Shown here: positions 21,387-27,002 of the stretch, piece by piece
Layout of the letters: each line of letters opens with the position of its first letter
Numbering within the stretch: position 1 is the first letter of the stretch
From: a virus
Length of the DNA: 27,002 bases
IMG/VR virus record: IMGVR_UViG_3300025313_000106
Location: 1-27,002 of that record
Direction: 5' to 3' (one strand)
Notes under the pieces: generated by a model
The model's database searches: none
What the model saw: the letters and a program-made list of their open reading frames with translations, nothing else
Told to the model about the DNA's origin: nothing
Program-made: the position numbers and the translations under genes

Positions 21387-21440
21387 TTCCCCGGCTTTTT
21401 TGGAATTTGCCGGCGAGGGGGCCGGTTTTGAGCCGGGGAA
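21387..21440. repeat. Large dyad with nested hairpin
   Basis: TTCCCCGGCT (21387-21396) and AGCCGGGGAA (21431-21440) are perfect 10-base inverted arms. Between them CCGGC (21410-21414) and GCCGG (21421-21425) form an inner stem. No long T-run follows in either direction, so an intrinsic terminator is unlikely; an origin or protein-binding structure is more plausible. Confidence 0.6.
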
Positions 21441-21875
21441 TAGGAAAACATCGTTCATTCCCTGATTCCCTTCCCTGAGTGCACTTTTTGGAAATATTCT
21501 TGGTGCTTGGGTGGTCTCCCACGGGAGGTGGCGCGCCGGTCGGTGCCGGCGGGGGAACGGAGGGTGGGTTTTTTTATTTACGGTAGAATCAAGCACTTGG
21601 TGCTGCCTTTTCCCTACTCCCTTATTCCCTTATAAAATATATAATATATATAAAAAGAGGAAGTACGAAATAACACTACACATAAAAGAGTAGAAAAAGG
21701 GACGGATAGGAATTTACGTGGGGAACGGGAAGCGGGGGAACGGTGCGCTCCAACCGAACCCGTAAAAAACACCATTCAGCCCACCCGTTTAGTGCAGCGC
21801 ACAATGAGCAGTGTTTTGGGCGATTTGGCCCCAATATTCGGCCACTCATCCGACCACTAGACCGAGGTTGGCCCA

Positions 21876-21981
21876 CCCCACTCAGCGCGACCCCACTCAG
21901 CGCGACCCCACTCAGCGCGACCCCACTCAGCGCGACCCCCCTCAGCGCGACCCCACTCAGCGCGACCCCCCCTCAGCGCGA
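21876..21981. repeat. Iteron-like array, seven 15-16-bp units
   Basis: CCCCACTCAGCGCGA repeats in tandem from 21876: four perfect units, a CCCCCCTCAGCGCGA variant (21936-21950), another perfect unit and a 16-base variant, then a decaying partial copy to ~21998. The period is 1.4 helical turns. Such arrays bind replication initiators or regulators in many replicons. Open frames through it (PLSAT or GRAEW repeats) only reflect the period being divisible by three. Confidence 0.9.
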
Positions 21982-22002
21982 CCCCCCTCAACCTGCTCAG
22001 CG

Positions 22003-22054
22003 CCCAGCGTAATGCCCAGAACACGCAACCCACCCAGCGTAATGCCCAGAACAC
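22003..22054. repeat. 22-bp direct repeat, two copies 30 bp apart
   Basis: CCCAGCGTAATGCCCAGAAC plus AC occurs at 22003-22024 and 22033-22054. It immediately follows the iteron array and is probably part of the same control region. Confidence 0.9.
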
Positions 22055-22122
22055 AGCACTATGACCCTGAGATGCCCCTCTAAGCCCAAAGCGCTACGTG
22101 CCCGGTACTAGGGTAGTGGGTA

Positions 22123-22185
22123 GGGGTCATTTACTGCGTACTCGGCGTTTGGCGGGTACGCGCCTGAGGTCCGAGATCTGACCCC
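22123..22185. repeat. Nested inverted repeats
   Basis: GGGGTCA (22123-22129) pairs with TGACCCC (22179-22185), and within it GCGTAC (22136-22141) pairs with GTACGC (22156-22161). A strong hairpin follows directly. This is a possible structured leader or binding site; no T-run is present. Confidence 0.45.
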
Positions 22186-22215
22186 CCACCCCCCTGCGAA
22201 AAAACAGGGGGGTGG
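22186..22215. repeat. GC-rich hairpin with A-rich loop
   Basis: CCACCCCCCTG (22186-22196) and CAGGGGGGTGG (22205-22215) are perfect 11-base arms around CGAAAAAA. No U-tract follows on either strand. It could be a transcription pause or attenuation structure, a single-strand hairpin promoter of the type known in N4-like phages, or an origin element; nothing here distinguishes these. Confidence 0.7.
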
Positions 22216-22322
22216 TATACAGGTACTCCCCCCTGCCAAGTACAAAGTTCTCAACTCCCCACCCATAGTATTACTACCATAAGCCCCGAGTACTAAGCCC
22301 CCATCGCCCCACGCTTAGATCT

Positions 22323-22353
22323 TTGCCATCGCCCCCACCGGTTGTGGTATGCT
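22323..22353 (+). promoter_or_regulatory. Candidate plus-strand promoter for packaging genes
   Basis: TTGCCA (22323-22328) and TATGCT (22348-22353) are 19 bases apart, and the -10 has an upstream TGG giving an extended -10. The first plus-strand gene starts ~120 bases downstream at 22475. Spacing is longer than ideal, so confidence is modest. Confidence 0.4.
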
Positions 22354-22474
22354 GTCGATAACTTGCCCCTTATTGTGTGAGGCTTTGTGCGTGGCCAACT
22401 TTCCGCATCTCTCCCCCCCACCCTCCGACGGGCCGAGCCCCGCCCGACCCACCCGCATTTATTCGCGGCGGGGC

Positions 22475-22756
22475 ATGGAGCAAGCCTTTCTAGAGACGTT
22501 TGAGCTGGTCGGGGGTATCTCCCGGTTAACGTTGTGGGCCAACGAGGAAAAGAATTACCACGAATTCCTGAAGTTGCTGACGAAGTTGTTCCCGAAGGAA
22601 GTGCAGAAGAAGATAGAGGGTCGGGTGGTGCACATCACGACGGCAGTGCCGGAATCGCCCCTGGATGGTGCGCCGAGAGTCGAGCGTGTGGCGTACGCCG
22701 TGGATGACTTTGACGCATTTGACGCCAGCGCGACGGATGCGGAGTATGTGGAGTGA
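22475..22756 (+). CDS. Probable small terminase subunit
   Basis: 93 residues from ATG 22475, preceded by GGCGGGG; the open frame extends upstream, but that part is proline-rich noncoding-like sequence. It starts MEQAFLETFELVGGISRLTL and continues WANEEKNYHEFLKLLTKLFP, a helical pattern typical of small terminase or terminase-associated proteins encoded just ahead of podovirus large terminases. The C terminus is acidic (DDFDAFDASATDAEYVE). It overlaps the large terminase gene by GTGA. It would recognise genome DNA and help load the packaging motor. Confidence 0.72.
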   Translation: MEQAFLETFELVGGISRLTLWANEEKNYHEFLKLLTKLFPKEVQKKIEGRVVHITTAVPESPLDGAPRVERVAYAVDDFDAFDASATDAEYVE

Positions 22757-24090
22757 GTGCGGACAATCTGGTGCTGCACGACTACGTGCCCCGTAAATGG
22801 TTCGTGGCCTTCCACCAGCGCCACCAGCGCTTTGCTTGCCTCGTCTGTTCGCGACGTACGGGGAAGACAGTCGCCTGTGTCAATGACATGGTGGCGAAAG
22901 CGTTGCGCTCGGGTAAGGAGCGCCCGTTCTTCGCGTTCGTCGCCCCGTTTTACGCGCAGGCCAAGGCCATCGCGTGGGCCTACCTGAAGCAGGCCGTGGC
23001 TAACTTTTCGGAGGAGGTGCGCGAGAGCGAGTTGTCGGTGAAGTTGCCGAACGGGGCCATTATTCGGTTGTTCGGGGCCGACAACCCGGACAGTTTGCGC
23101 GGGCTGTACTTTGACGGGGTGGTCTTCGACGAGATGGGGGACATTCCGGGGACGGTGTTCACTTCGATCGTACTGCCGGCGCTGTTGGACCGAGAGGGTT
23201 GGGTGGTGTTCATCGGCACCCCCAAGGGGCGGAACAGCTTCTACAGCCTGTATCAGCGGTCGTTGCACGAAGCAACGTGGTTCTCGTTGCGCCTGACCTG
23301 CCACGACACGACCGCGCTAAGTCCGGCGGCGTTGCAACTGGCGCGGGATGAGATGGACGGGGACGAGTTTCAGCAGGAGTTTGAGTGCTCGTTCGACGCG
23401 GCGGTGCGCGGGAGCTATTACGGTAAGCTTTTGAACCAGCACGCCGACCACGTGCGGCCCATCGCCTGGGACCCGGCCTACTTGGTGCAAGTGGCGATGG
23501 ACATCGGGCACACGGACGACTGCGCCGCGTGGTTTTGGCAGGAAATCGCGGGCGAGCGGCGGTATTTGGAGGCGTTTTCGATCCCCGGCCTGGACGTGGC
23601 GGACGTGGTGGCCATCCTGCGGGGGTTTCCGTACCAGTACGCACCCATCGGCCTGCCGCATGACGCGAAGGCGAAGAGCTTCCAGACGGGGAAATCCGTG
23701 ATGGAGCAGTTCCACGCCCTGGACGTGCGCTACCAGAAAGTACCGTCACTGAGCTTTCAGGACGGGGTACAGGCGGTACGGAAAATCTTGCCCATAAGTT
23801 ATTTTAATAGCGAGTCGCCGGGCGTGATGGCGAGTTATGACCATTTGAAGTTGTATTCGAGGGAATATGATGAGAAAAACGAAGTATTTCGGGCATCGCC
23901 CAAGCACGATAAGCACAGTCACGCCGCCGACGGGTTTCGGTACAGCGCCATCATGGGGCGGGGTGCCGGGAGCGGTGAGAAGGGTCGCGTGGTGACGTTG
24001 CGCCCAGGCGCGCGGCGCGGCGCGGCGTTGAATTTGGAGTCGCTCTACGCCGACCGGAGTCAGCGCGTGCGCTCGGACAGGATCTCGTGA
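22753..24090 (+). CDS. Terminase large subunit
   Basis: 445 residues from GTG 22753. ATPase motifs: CSRRTGKT at 32-39 (Walker A-like), VVFDE at 123-127 (Walker B) and FIGTPKGRNSFY (coupling motif). Nuclease acidic residues: VAMDIGHTDD (Asp250), GLPHDAKAK (Asp304) and HSHAADGFRY (Asp393), the expected RNase H-like trio. The length is normal for a large terminase. It translocates DNA into the procapsid through the portal and cuts the concatemer. It lies 52 bases before the portal gene. Confidence 0.96.
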   Translation: MSADNLVLHDYVPRKWFVAFHQRHQRFACLVCSRRTGKTVACVNDMVAKALRSGKERPFFAFVAPFYAQAKAIAWAYLKQAVANFSEEVRESELSVKLPNGAIIRLFGADNPDSLRGLYFDGVVFDEMGDIPGTVFTSIVLPALLDREGWVVFIGTPKGRNSFYSLYQRSLHEATWFSLRLTCHDTTALSPAALQLARDEMDGDEFQQEFECSFDAAVRGSYYGKLLNQHADHVRPIAWDPAYLVQVAMDIGHTDDCAAWFWQEIAGERRYLEAFSIPGLDVADVVAILRGFPYQYAPIGLPHDAKAKSFQTGKSVMEQFHALDVRYQKVPSLSFQDGVQAVRKILPISYFNSESPGVMASYDHLKLYSREYDEKNEVFRASPKHDKHSHAADGFRYSAIMGRGAGSGEKGRVVTLRPGARRGAALNLESLYADRSQRVRSDRIS

Positions 24091-24142
24091 CGCTGCCCTC
24101 GTTCAAGCCAGGTAGCATAACAAAAAGAGGAGCACAAACCTG

Positions 24143-26131
24143 ATGCATCCAGCAGGTGCGGATTGGGGCACGGAGATTGCCAAAGCCGAGAAGTTCATGC
24201 AGGGCTCCTGGAAGCGTGGCCGGCAGATTTACGCGCGGTATGCCGACGACCGGGATGCGGACACCTACGCCAGCGCCGTCGGGCTGCGGCGGGTCAACAT
24301 TTTCTTTTCCAACACGAACACCATAGCGGCGAGTCTGTACAACAGCTTACCGCGTCCGGACGTGTCGCGGTTGCATAAGGGGGAGACGGAGGATGAGGCC
24401 TCGCGGGTGGCGGCGCTGATTTTACAGCGTGCGTTGACGTACGAAGTGCACTGCGCCCCGTGGTTCGACGCGGCGATAAAGTCGGCGATTCTGGACCGCT
24501 TGGTGCCGGGTGTGGGGCAACTTTGGGTTCGGTTCCAAGGGGCGACGGAGGTGGCGCCCGAGCAAGTGGCGGTTGACACTGTGTACTGGGAAGATTTCCT
24601 GTACCAGCCCGCGCGGACCTGGGTCGGGGTTAACTGGGTCGGTCGCCGGTTGCACTTGACGATGGCTGAGGTTAGGTCCCGCTACGGCGAGGAGGGGGAG
24701 GCGGTGCTCTCCACTACGCCCGAGCGCGACGCCATGACGCCGAAGGAGATAGAGCAGGGTACTTACTGCGTCTATGAGATTTGGGACAGGACGACCAAGA
24801 AAGTAATTCATTGGGCAAAGGGTGCTGAGAAGCCTTTACTGGAGCTGGAAGACCCACTCCGCCTGACGAATTTTTTCCCGTGCCCAGCTCCATTGATTGC
24901 CAACACGACGACGGTTAAGTATTTGCCGGTCCCGGACTTTCACATCGCGGAAGACCAGTACATCGTCATGGATACGTTGATGGCGCGCATCAACCTAATT
25001 ATCGAATCCGTGAAGGTGGCCGGCGTATACGATGCGGGTAGCCCGGAGATTGGCCGCATGTTGCAGGGCTGCGAGAACAAGCTCATCCCGGTGGATAATT
25101 GGGCCATGTTTGCCGAAAAGGGGGGTGCGAAGGGGACCATTGATTGGTTTCCGGTGGAGCACATCGTCCCGGTGCTGCAACAGCTTCAGGCGGCGTATGA
25201 ATTTACCAAGCAGACACTCTATGAAGTGACGGGAATGTCGGACATCTTGCGCGGAGCAAGCAATCCGTATGAGACCGCTGCGGCGCAGGGCATCAAGGCG
25301 CAATTTGCCAGTGTCCGCATGAATCAGTATCAGCGGGACGTGGCGACCTTTGTTCGGGATACCTTGCGCATCGTGGGTGAGCTGGTGTGTCAACTGTACA
25401 GTGACCAGAAGCTGCAATTGGTCGTGGGCGATTTGCCCCAACCGGACCTGCAATTCATACCACAAGCCGTGGCGATCCTGCGCAATGATTTCTTGTTGAA
25501 GTACAACGTGGATATCGGGGCGGACAGCCTGACGCAGGCGGATTGGGCGATGGAGAAGAGTCAGCGACTCGAATTCATGCAAGCGATGAGTCAATTCCTC
25601 AATTCGGCGGTGCCGGCCATCCGGGATGCGCCCGAGCTAGGCCCGTTATTGTTGCAGATGGTGAAATTCTCCATCGCCGGGTTCAAGGGGGCGGCTGAGA
25701 TGGAGGGCTGGGTAGACCAGCAATTGGATGCTTTGTTGAAGGCATCCCAGCAGCCACCACAGCCGCCCCCGCCGAGTCCAGAGGCGCAACAGGCGCAAAT
25801 GGAATTGCAGATGAGTCAGCAGAAGATGCAAATGGAAATGCAGAAGCTGCAAATGGAAATGCAGCAGGACGCGCAGGACGCGCAGCTACGGCAACAGGAG
25901 AGCGTGGGTAAATTGGCGGTCTCCGAGCAGGAGATGCGCCAATCATCGGAAGCGCAGCAACAAGAGCTGCAATACAAGCAGCAAAAGGCGAATTTGGAGC
26001 TTGAATATCTGGCGGCCAAGTATCAACTAGAGCTGGAAAAGGCGCAGGTTGAGCTACAGATAGCCAAGGAAAAGGGCGCGCTCTCTCTGGGCGCGACAGT
26101 CATGGATCTAAAAGGTGAGTTCAATGGTTGA
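24143..26131 (+). CDS. Portal protein
   Basis: 662 residues from ATG 24143, with AGAGGAG upstream. The core follows the podovirus portal pattern: RRVNIFFSNTNTIAASLYNS near residues 49-68, VYWEDFLYQPARTW, IAEDQYIVMDTLMARINLII, and YEVTGMSDILRGASNPYETAAAQGIKAQF split by family-typical loops. Residues ~535-640 are a long Gln/Met-rich coiled coil (MELQMSQQKMQMEMQKLQME), as in the tail of many portal proteins of this group. It forms the dodecameric ring at one capsid vertex. It overlaps the next gene by eight bases. Confidence 0.93.
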   Translation: MHPAGADWGTEIAKAEKFMQGSWKRGRQIYARYADDRDADTYASAVGLRRVNIFFSNTNTIAASLYNSLPRPDVSRLHKGETEDEASRVAALILQRALTYEVHCAPWFDAAIKSAILDRLVPGVGQLWVRFQGATEVAPEQVAVDTVYWEDFLYQPARTWVGVNWVGRRLHLTMAEVRSRYGEEGEAVLSTTPERDAMTPKEIEQGTYCVYEIWDRTTKKVIHWAKGAEKPLLELEDPLRLTNFFPCPAPLIANTTTVKYLPVPDFHIAEDQYIVMDTLMARINLIIESVKVAGVYDAGSPEIGRMLQGCENKLIPVDNWAMFAEKGGAKGTIDWFPVEHIVPVLQQLQAAYEFTKQTLYEVTGMSDILRGASNPYETAAAQGIKAQFASVRMNQYQRDVATFVRDTLRIVGELVCQLYSDQKLQLVVGDLPQPDLQFIPQAVAILRNDFLLKYNVDIGADSLTQADWAMEKSQRLEFMQAMSQFLNSAVPAIRDAPELGPLLLQMVKFSIAGFKGAAEMEGWVDQQLDALLKASQQPPQPPPPSPEAQQAQMELQMSQQKMQMEMQKLQMEMQQDAQDAQLRQQESVGKLAVSEQEMRQSSEAQQQELQYKQQKANLELEYLAAKYQLELEKAQVELQIAKEKGALSLGATVMDLKGEFNG

Positions 26132-26288
26132 AGACCTGAAATATAAGCTGTCCATTGCCGAATTACAGATTGTGCTCGACGCCCTCGCCGAGCAACCCTT
26201 CAAGAAGGTACATGAGGTCATTGCAACTTTACTTTCTCAGCACCGCACCCTAACAGAGGCCCAGAATGGAAATTCAATACCCGGATAA
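26124..26288 (+). CDS. 54-residue hypothetical protein after portal
   Basis: ATG 26124 lies inside the end of the portal gene. It encodes MVEDLKYKLSIAEL, then VLDALAEQPFKKVHEVIATL and a short tail. Small proteins with this helical pattern (a start of the L-x-x-A-E type, then 'ALAEQPFK.V..VI') are common immediately after portal or head genes in podoviruses. Function unknown. It overlaps the following gene by 23 bases. Confidence 0.6.
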   Translation: MVEDLKYKLSIAELQIVLDALAEQPFKKVHEVIATLLSQHRTLTEAQNGNSIPG

Positions 26289-26448
26289 CGCGACGGGGCA
26301 TTATTCCCGCCCGACGCTGCGCGACGTTTTCCCCGAGCCCGTACCCGAGCCCGTACCCGAGCCCGTACCCGAGCCCGTACCCGAGGAAGTGGTTACGGGG
26401 TCCGGGCCCAAGCCGCGCAAACGCAACACGCCGAAGGATGGGGCATAA
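26266..26448 (+). CDS. 60-residue protein with an EPVP repeat
   Basis: ATG 26266, overlapping the end of the preceding gene. The protein has a short start (MEIQYPDNATGHYSRPTLRD), then four exact EPVP units, then a basic end (GPKPRKRNTPKDGA). The Pro/Glu/Val repeat would form an extended rigid spacer, like a TonB-type stalk in miniature. No known domain. It could be a head-assembly linker or a DNA-contacting peptide; that is a guess. Confidence 0.6.
   Translation: MEIQYPDNATGHYSRPTLRDVFPEPVPEPVPEPVPEPVPEEVVTGSGPKPRKRNTPKDGA
26335..26382. repeat. 12-bp tandem repeat, four perfect copies
   Basis: GAGCCCGTACCC occurs four times in a row and encodes the EPVP repeat. Copy-number changes would keep the frame and alter only the length of the proline-rich spacer. 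Confidence 0.95.
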
Positions 26449-26450
26449 GG

Positions 26451-26861
26451 GTGCCGACCTACGATGCGATGTGCCATGCCTGCCATTTCCGGACGACCTA
26501 TGTCCGCCCGGTAGCGCAGTGTGAGGAGGTGCCGACTTGTCCAATCTGCGAGATGTCGATGGCGAAAGTCATCCTCTCCGCACCGGCGGCGTATGTGACG
26601 GGCAGTGAGTTCAGAGCGTTCCGCTCTTGCTTGGATGGGACACCTATTACGTCGCCCGCGACGTTGGCGGAGCATAATAGGCGAAATAACGTAGTCAATC
26701 TCAATGAAGGTTACAGCGACGAGGATATAAAGAATTTCTCGAATCGAGATTTCACGATAGCGCCAGACAAAGAAGAAATAAAACGCGATACCTTGGCAGC
26801 AATTGATGACTGCAAGCAAGGTTACAAGCCCCAAAGAGTGCACGAGGAAACCCTACCATGA
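26451..26861 (+). CDS. FmdB-like zinc-ribbon protein
   Basis: 136 residues from GTG 26451. The N terminus PTYDAMCHACHFRTTYVRPV has Cys8/Cys11 and is followed by TCPICE with Cys30/Cys33, a single zinc ribbon like that of FmdB-type regulatory proteins and of many phage head-region proteins. The rest is polar and contains a short acidic helix (EGYSDEDIKNF). The 3' half is AT-rich compared with its neighbours. It overlaps the next gene by ATGA. Role unknown; zinc-ribbon proteins at this position may aid capsid assembly. Confidence 0.72.
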   Translation: MPTYDAMCHACHFRTTYVRPVAQCEEVPTCPICEMSMAKVILSAPAAYVTGSEFRAFRSCLDGTPITSPATLAEHNRRNNVVNLNEGYSDEDIKNFSNRDFTIAPDKEEIKRDTLAAIDDCKQGYKPQRVHEETLP

Positions 26862-27002
26862 AAGAAAACACGGGCGCCCAGGAAGAGACCAGTATTCACG
26901 AGGACATGACTTCCGTCATGCAGGAATTGACGGCGCAGATGCCGTCGGATGCGGGTGAGGTGGCGCCTGCGGCTCCTGCGGCGCTCAGTGCGACCGCCGA
27001 GC
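26858..27002 (+). CDS. Partial gene, possible scaffold or head-assembly protein
   Basis: Starts at ATG 26858 by ATGA overlap and is cut by the window end after 48 codons. The visible part MKENTGAQEETSIHEDMTSV and following is acidic, Ala/Pro/Glu-rich and probably disordered or helical, with no hydrophobic core. Such a start directly downstream of portal and small head genes would suit a scaffolding protein, but the family cannot be named from this fragment. Confidence 0.55.
   Translation, partial: MKENTGAQEETSIHEDMTSVMQELTAQMPSDAGEVAPAAPAALSATAE

Larger units (their letters stand above)
21057..22474. other. Divergent noncoding control region, candidate replication origin
   Basis: About 1.4 kb lie between the minus-strand early block and the plus-strand packaging block. 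No convincing gene was found; open frames here are translations of repeats or lack ribosome sites. The region contains, in order: a 12-bp-arm inverted repeat, a palindromic promoter element, a 9-bp-arm dyad, two tandem duplications, a large dyad near 21387-21440, an AT-rich block at ~21628-21695, seven 15-bp iterons, a split 22-bp repeat, several hairpins and a plus-strand promoter. Iterons next to an AT-rich stretch at a divergent junction are typical of origins and control regions; the origin assignment is inference. Confidence 0.6.

Noticed and set aside
21539-21580. Intrinsic terminator from the GCCGG/CCGGC stem and T-run near 21568-21575
   Set aside because: The stem is short and ~20 bases separate it from the T-run, which does not fit a rho-independent terminator.
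21743-22083. Open frames encoding repeated PLSAT (plus strand) or GRAEW (minus strand)
   Set aside because: They are the translation of 15-bp iterons, whose period is a multiple of three, so frames stay open by construction; starts and ribosome sites are poor, and the frames exist on both strands.
22555-23304. 249-residue minus-strand open frame opposite the terminase genes
   Set aside because: It lies antisense to the clearly coding small and large terminase genes in GC-rich DNA and has no recognisable motif; it is a shadow frame.
23210-23749. 179-residue minus-strand Arg/Pro/Ser-rich frame opposite the large terminase
   Set aside because: Its composition is that of antisense GC-rich coding DNA and it overlaps the catalytic core of the terminase gene.
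26740-26762. Possible tRNA-like arm (TCTCGAATCGAGA)
   Set aside because: It is a simple short dyad inside a coding gene; no acceptor stem or other tRNA arms fit around it.

Overview
The window is a contiguous part of a tailed-phage genome, most likely a podovirus-type lytic or temperate phage of a Gram-negative (proteobacterial) host. The grounds are a GC-rich sequence, gene-dense tightly overlapping reading frames, a large terminase and portal pair, an S74-type tail fibre, a family A DNA polymerase with a primase-helicase, and a lysis cassette with a lipoprotein (which implies an outer membrane). No ribosomal or tRNA gene, integrase, CRISPR array or insertion sequence was seen. Both window ends cut through genes.

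Layout. (1) 1-8388, plus strand: end of the virion block (two probable internal/ejection proteins, a ~1000-residue tail fibre, a small fibre-adjacent protein), then a compact lysis and accessory cluster (a 30-residue basic protein, a polytopic membrane protein, a TM plus coiled-coil protein, a lipoprotein, a transglutaminase-like cysteine peptidase, an M15-type endolysin and two small proteins). (2) 21056 down to 8357, minus strand: one long chain of genes, nearly all joined by ATGA/GTGA overlaps. It starts with an unusual array of small paralogous YD-repeat (Rhs-like) proteins at 21056-17453, then the DUF3854/DUF5906-like primase-helicase, a winged-helix-like small protein, two conserved phage proteins, DNA polymerase, a Cas4/AddB-like Fe-S nuclease, a VRR-NUC nuclease, an SNF2-like helicase, a DUF3310 protein and small membrane proteins, ending in a YdjM-like membrane hydrolase that collides with the plus-strand cluster. 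(3) 21057-22474: a divergent noncoding region rich in repeats, dyads and AT-rich DNA, a good candidate for the control region and replication origin. (4) 22475-27002, plus strand: small and large terminase, portal, three small proteins and the start of a probable scaffold or head-assembly gene.

How they fit together. The minus-strand block is the early/replication programme. It appears to be driven by two promoters that share a palindromic -10 element, AGTTAGTATAACT, at 21145-21157 and 15397-15409. The plus-strand block is packaging, morphogenesis and lysis.

The most unusual content is the YD array. It has eight YD-repeat genes plus a 15-codon deletion derivative, built from 21-residue (63-bp) units, with three shared N-terminal types and two shared C-terminal tails that carry the ribosome binding site of the next gene. 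It shows clear signs of ongoing repeat recombination: a 189-bp higher-order repeat, a 19-bp triplication that shifts the frame of one gene, and a gene collapsed to its two ends. Its function is unknown to me; its place at the front of the early operon suggests a role early in infection.
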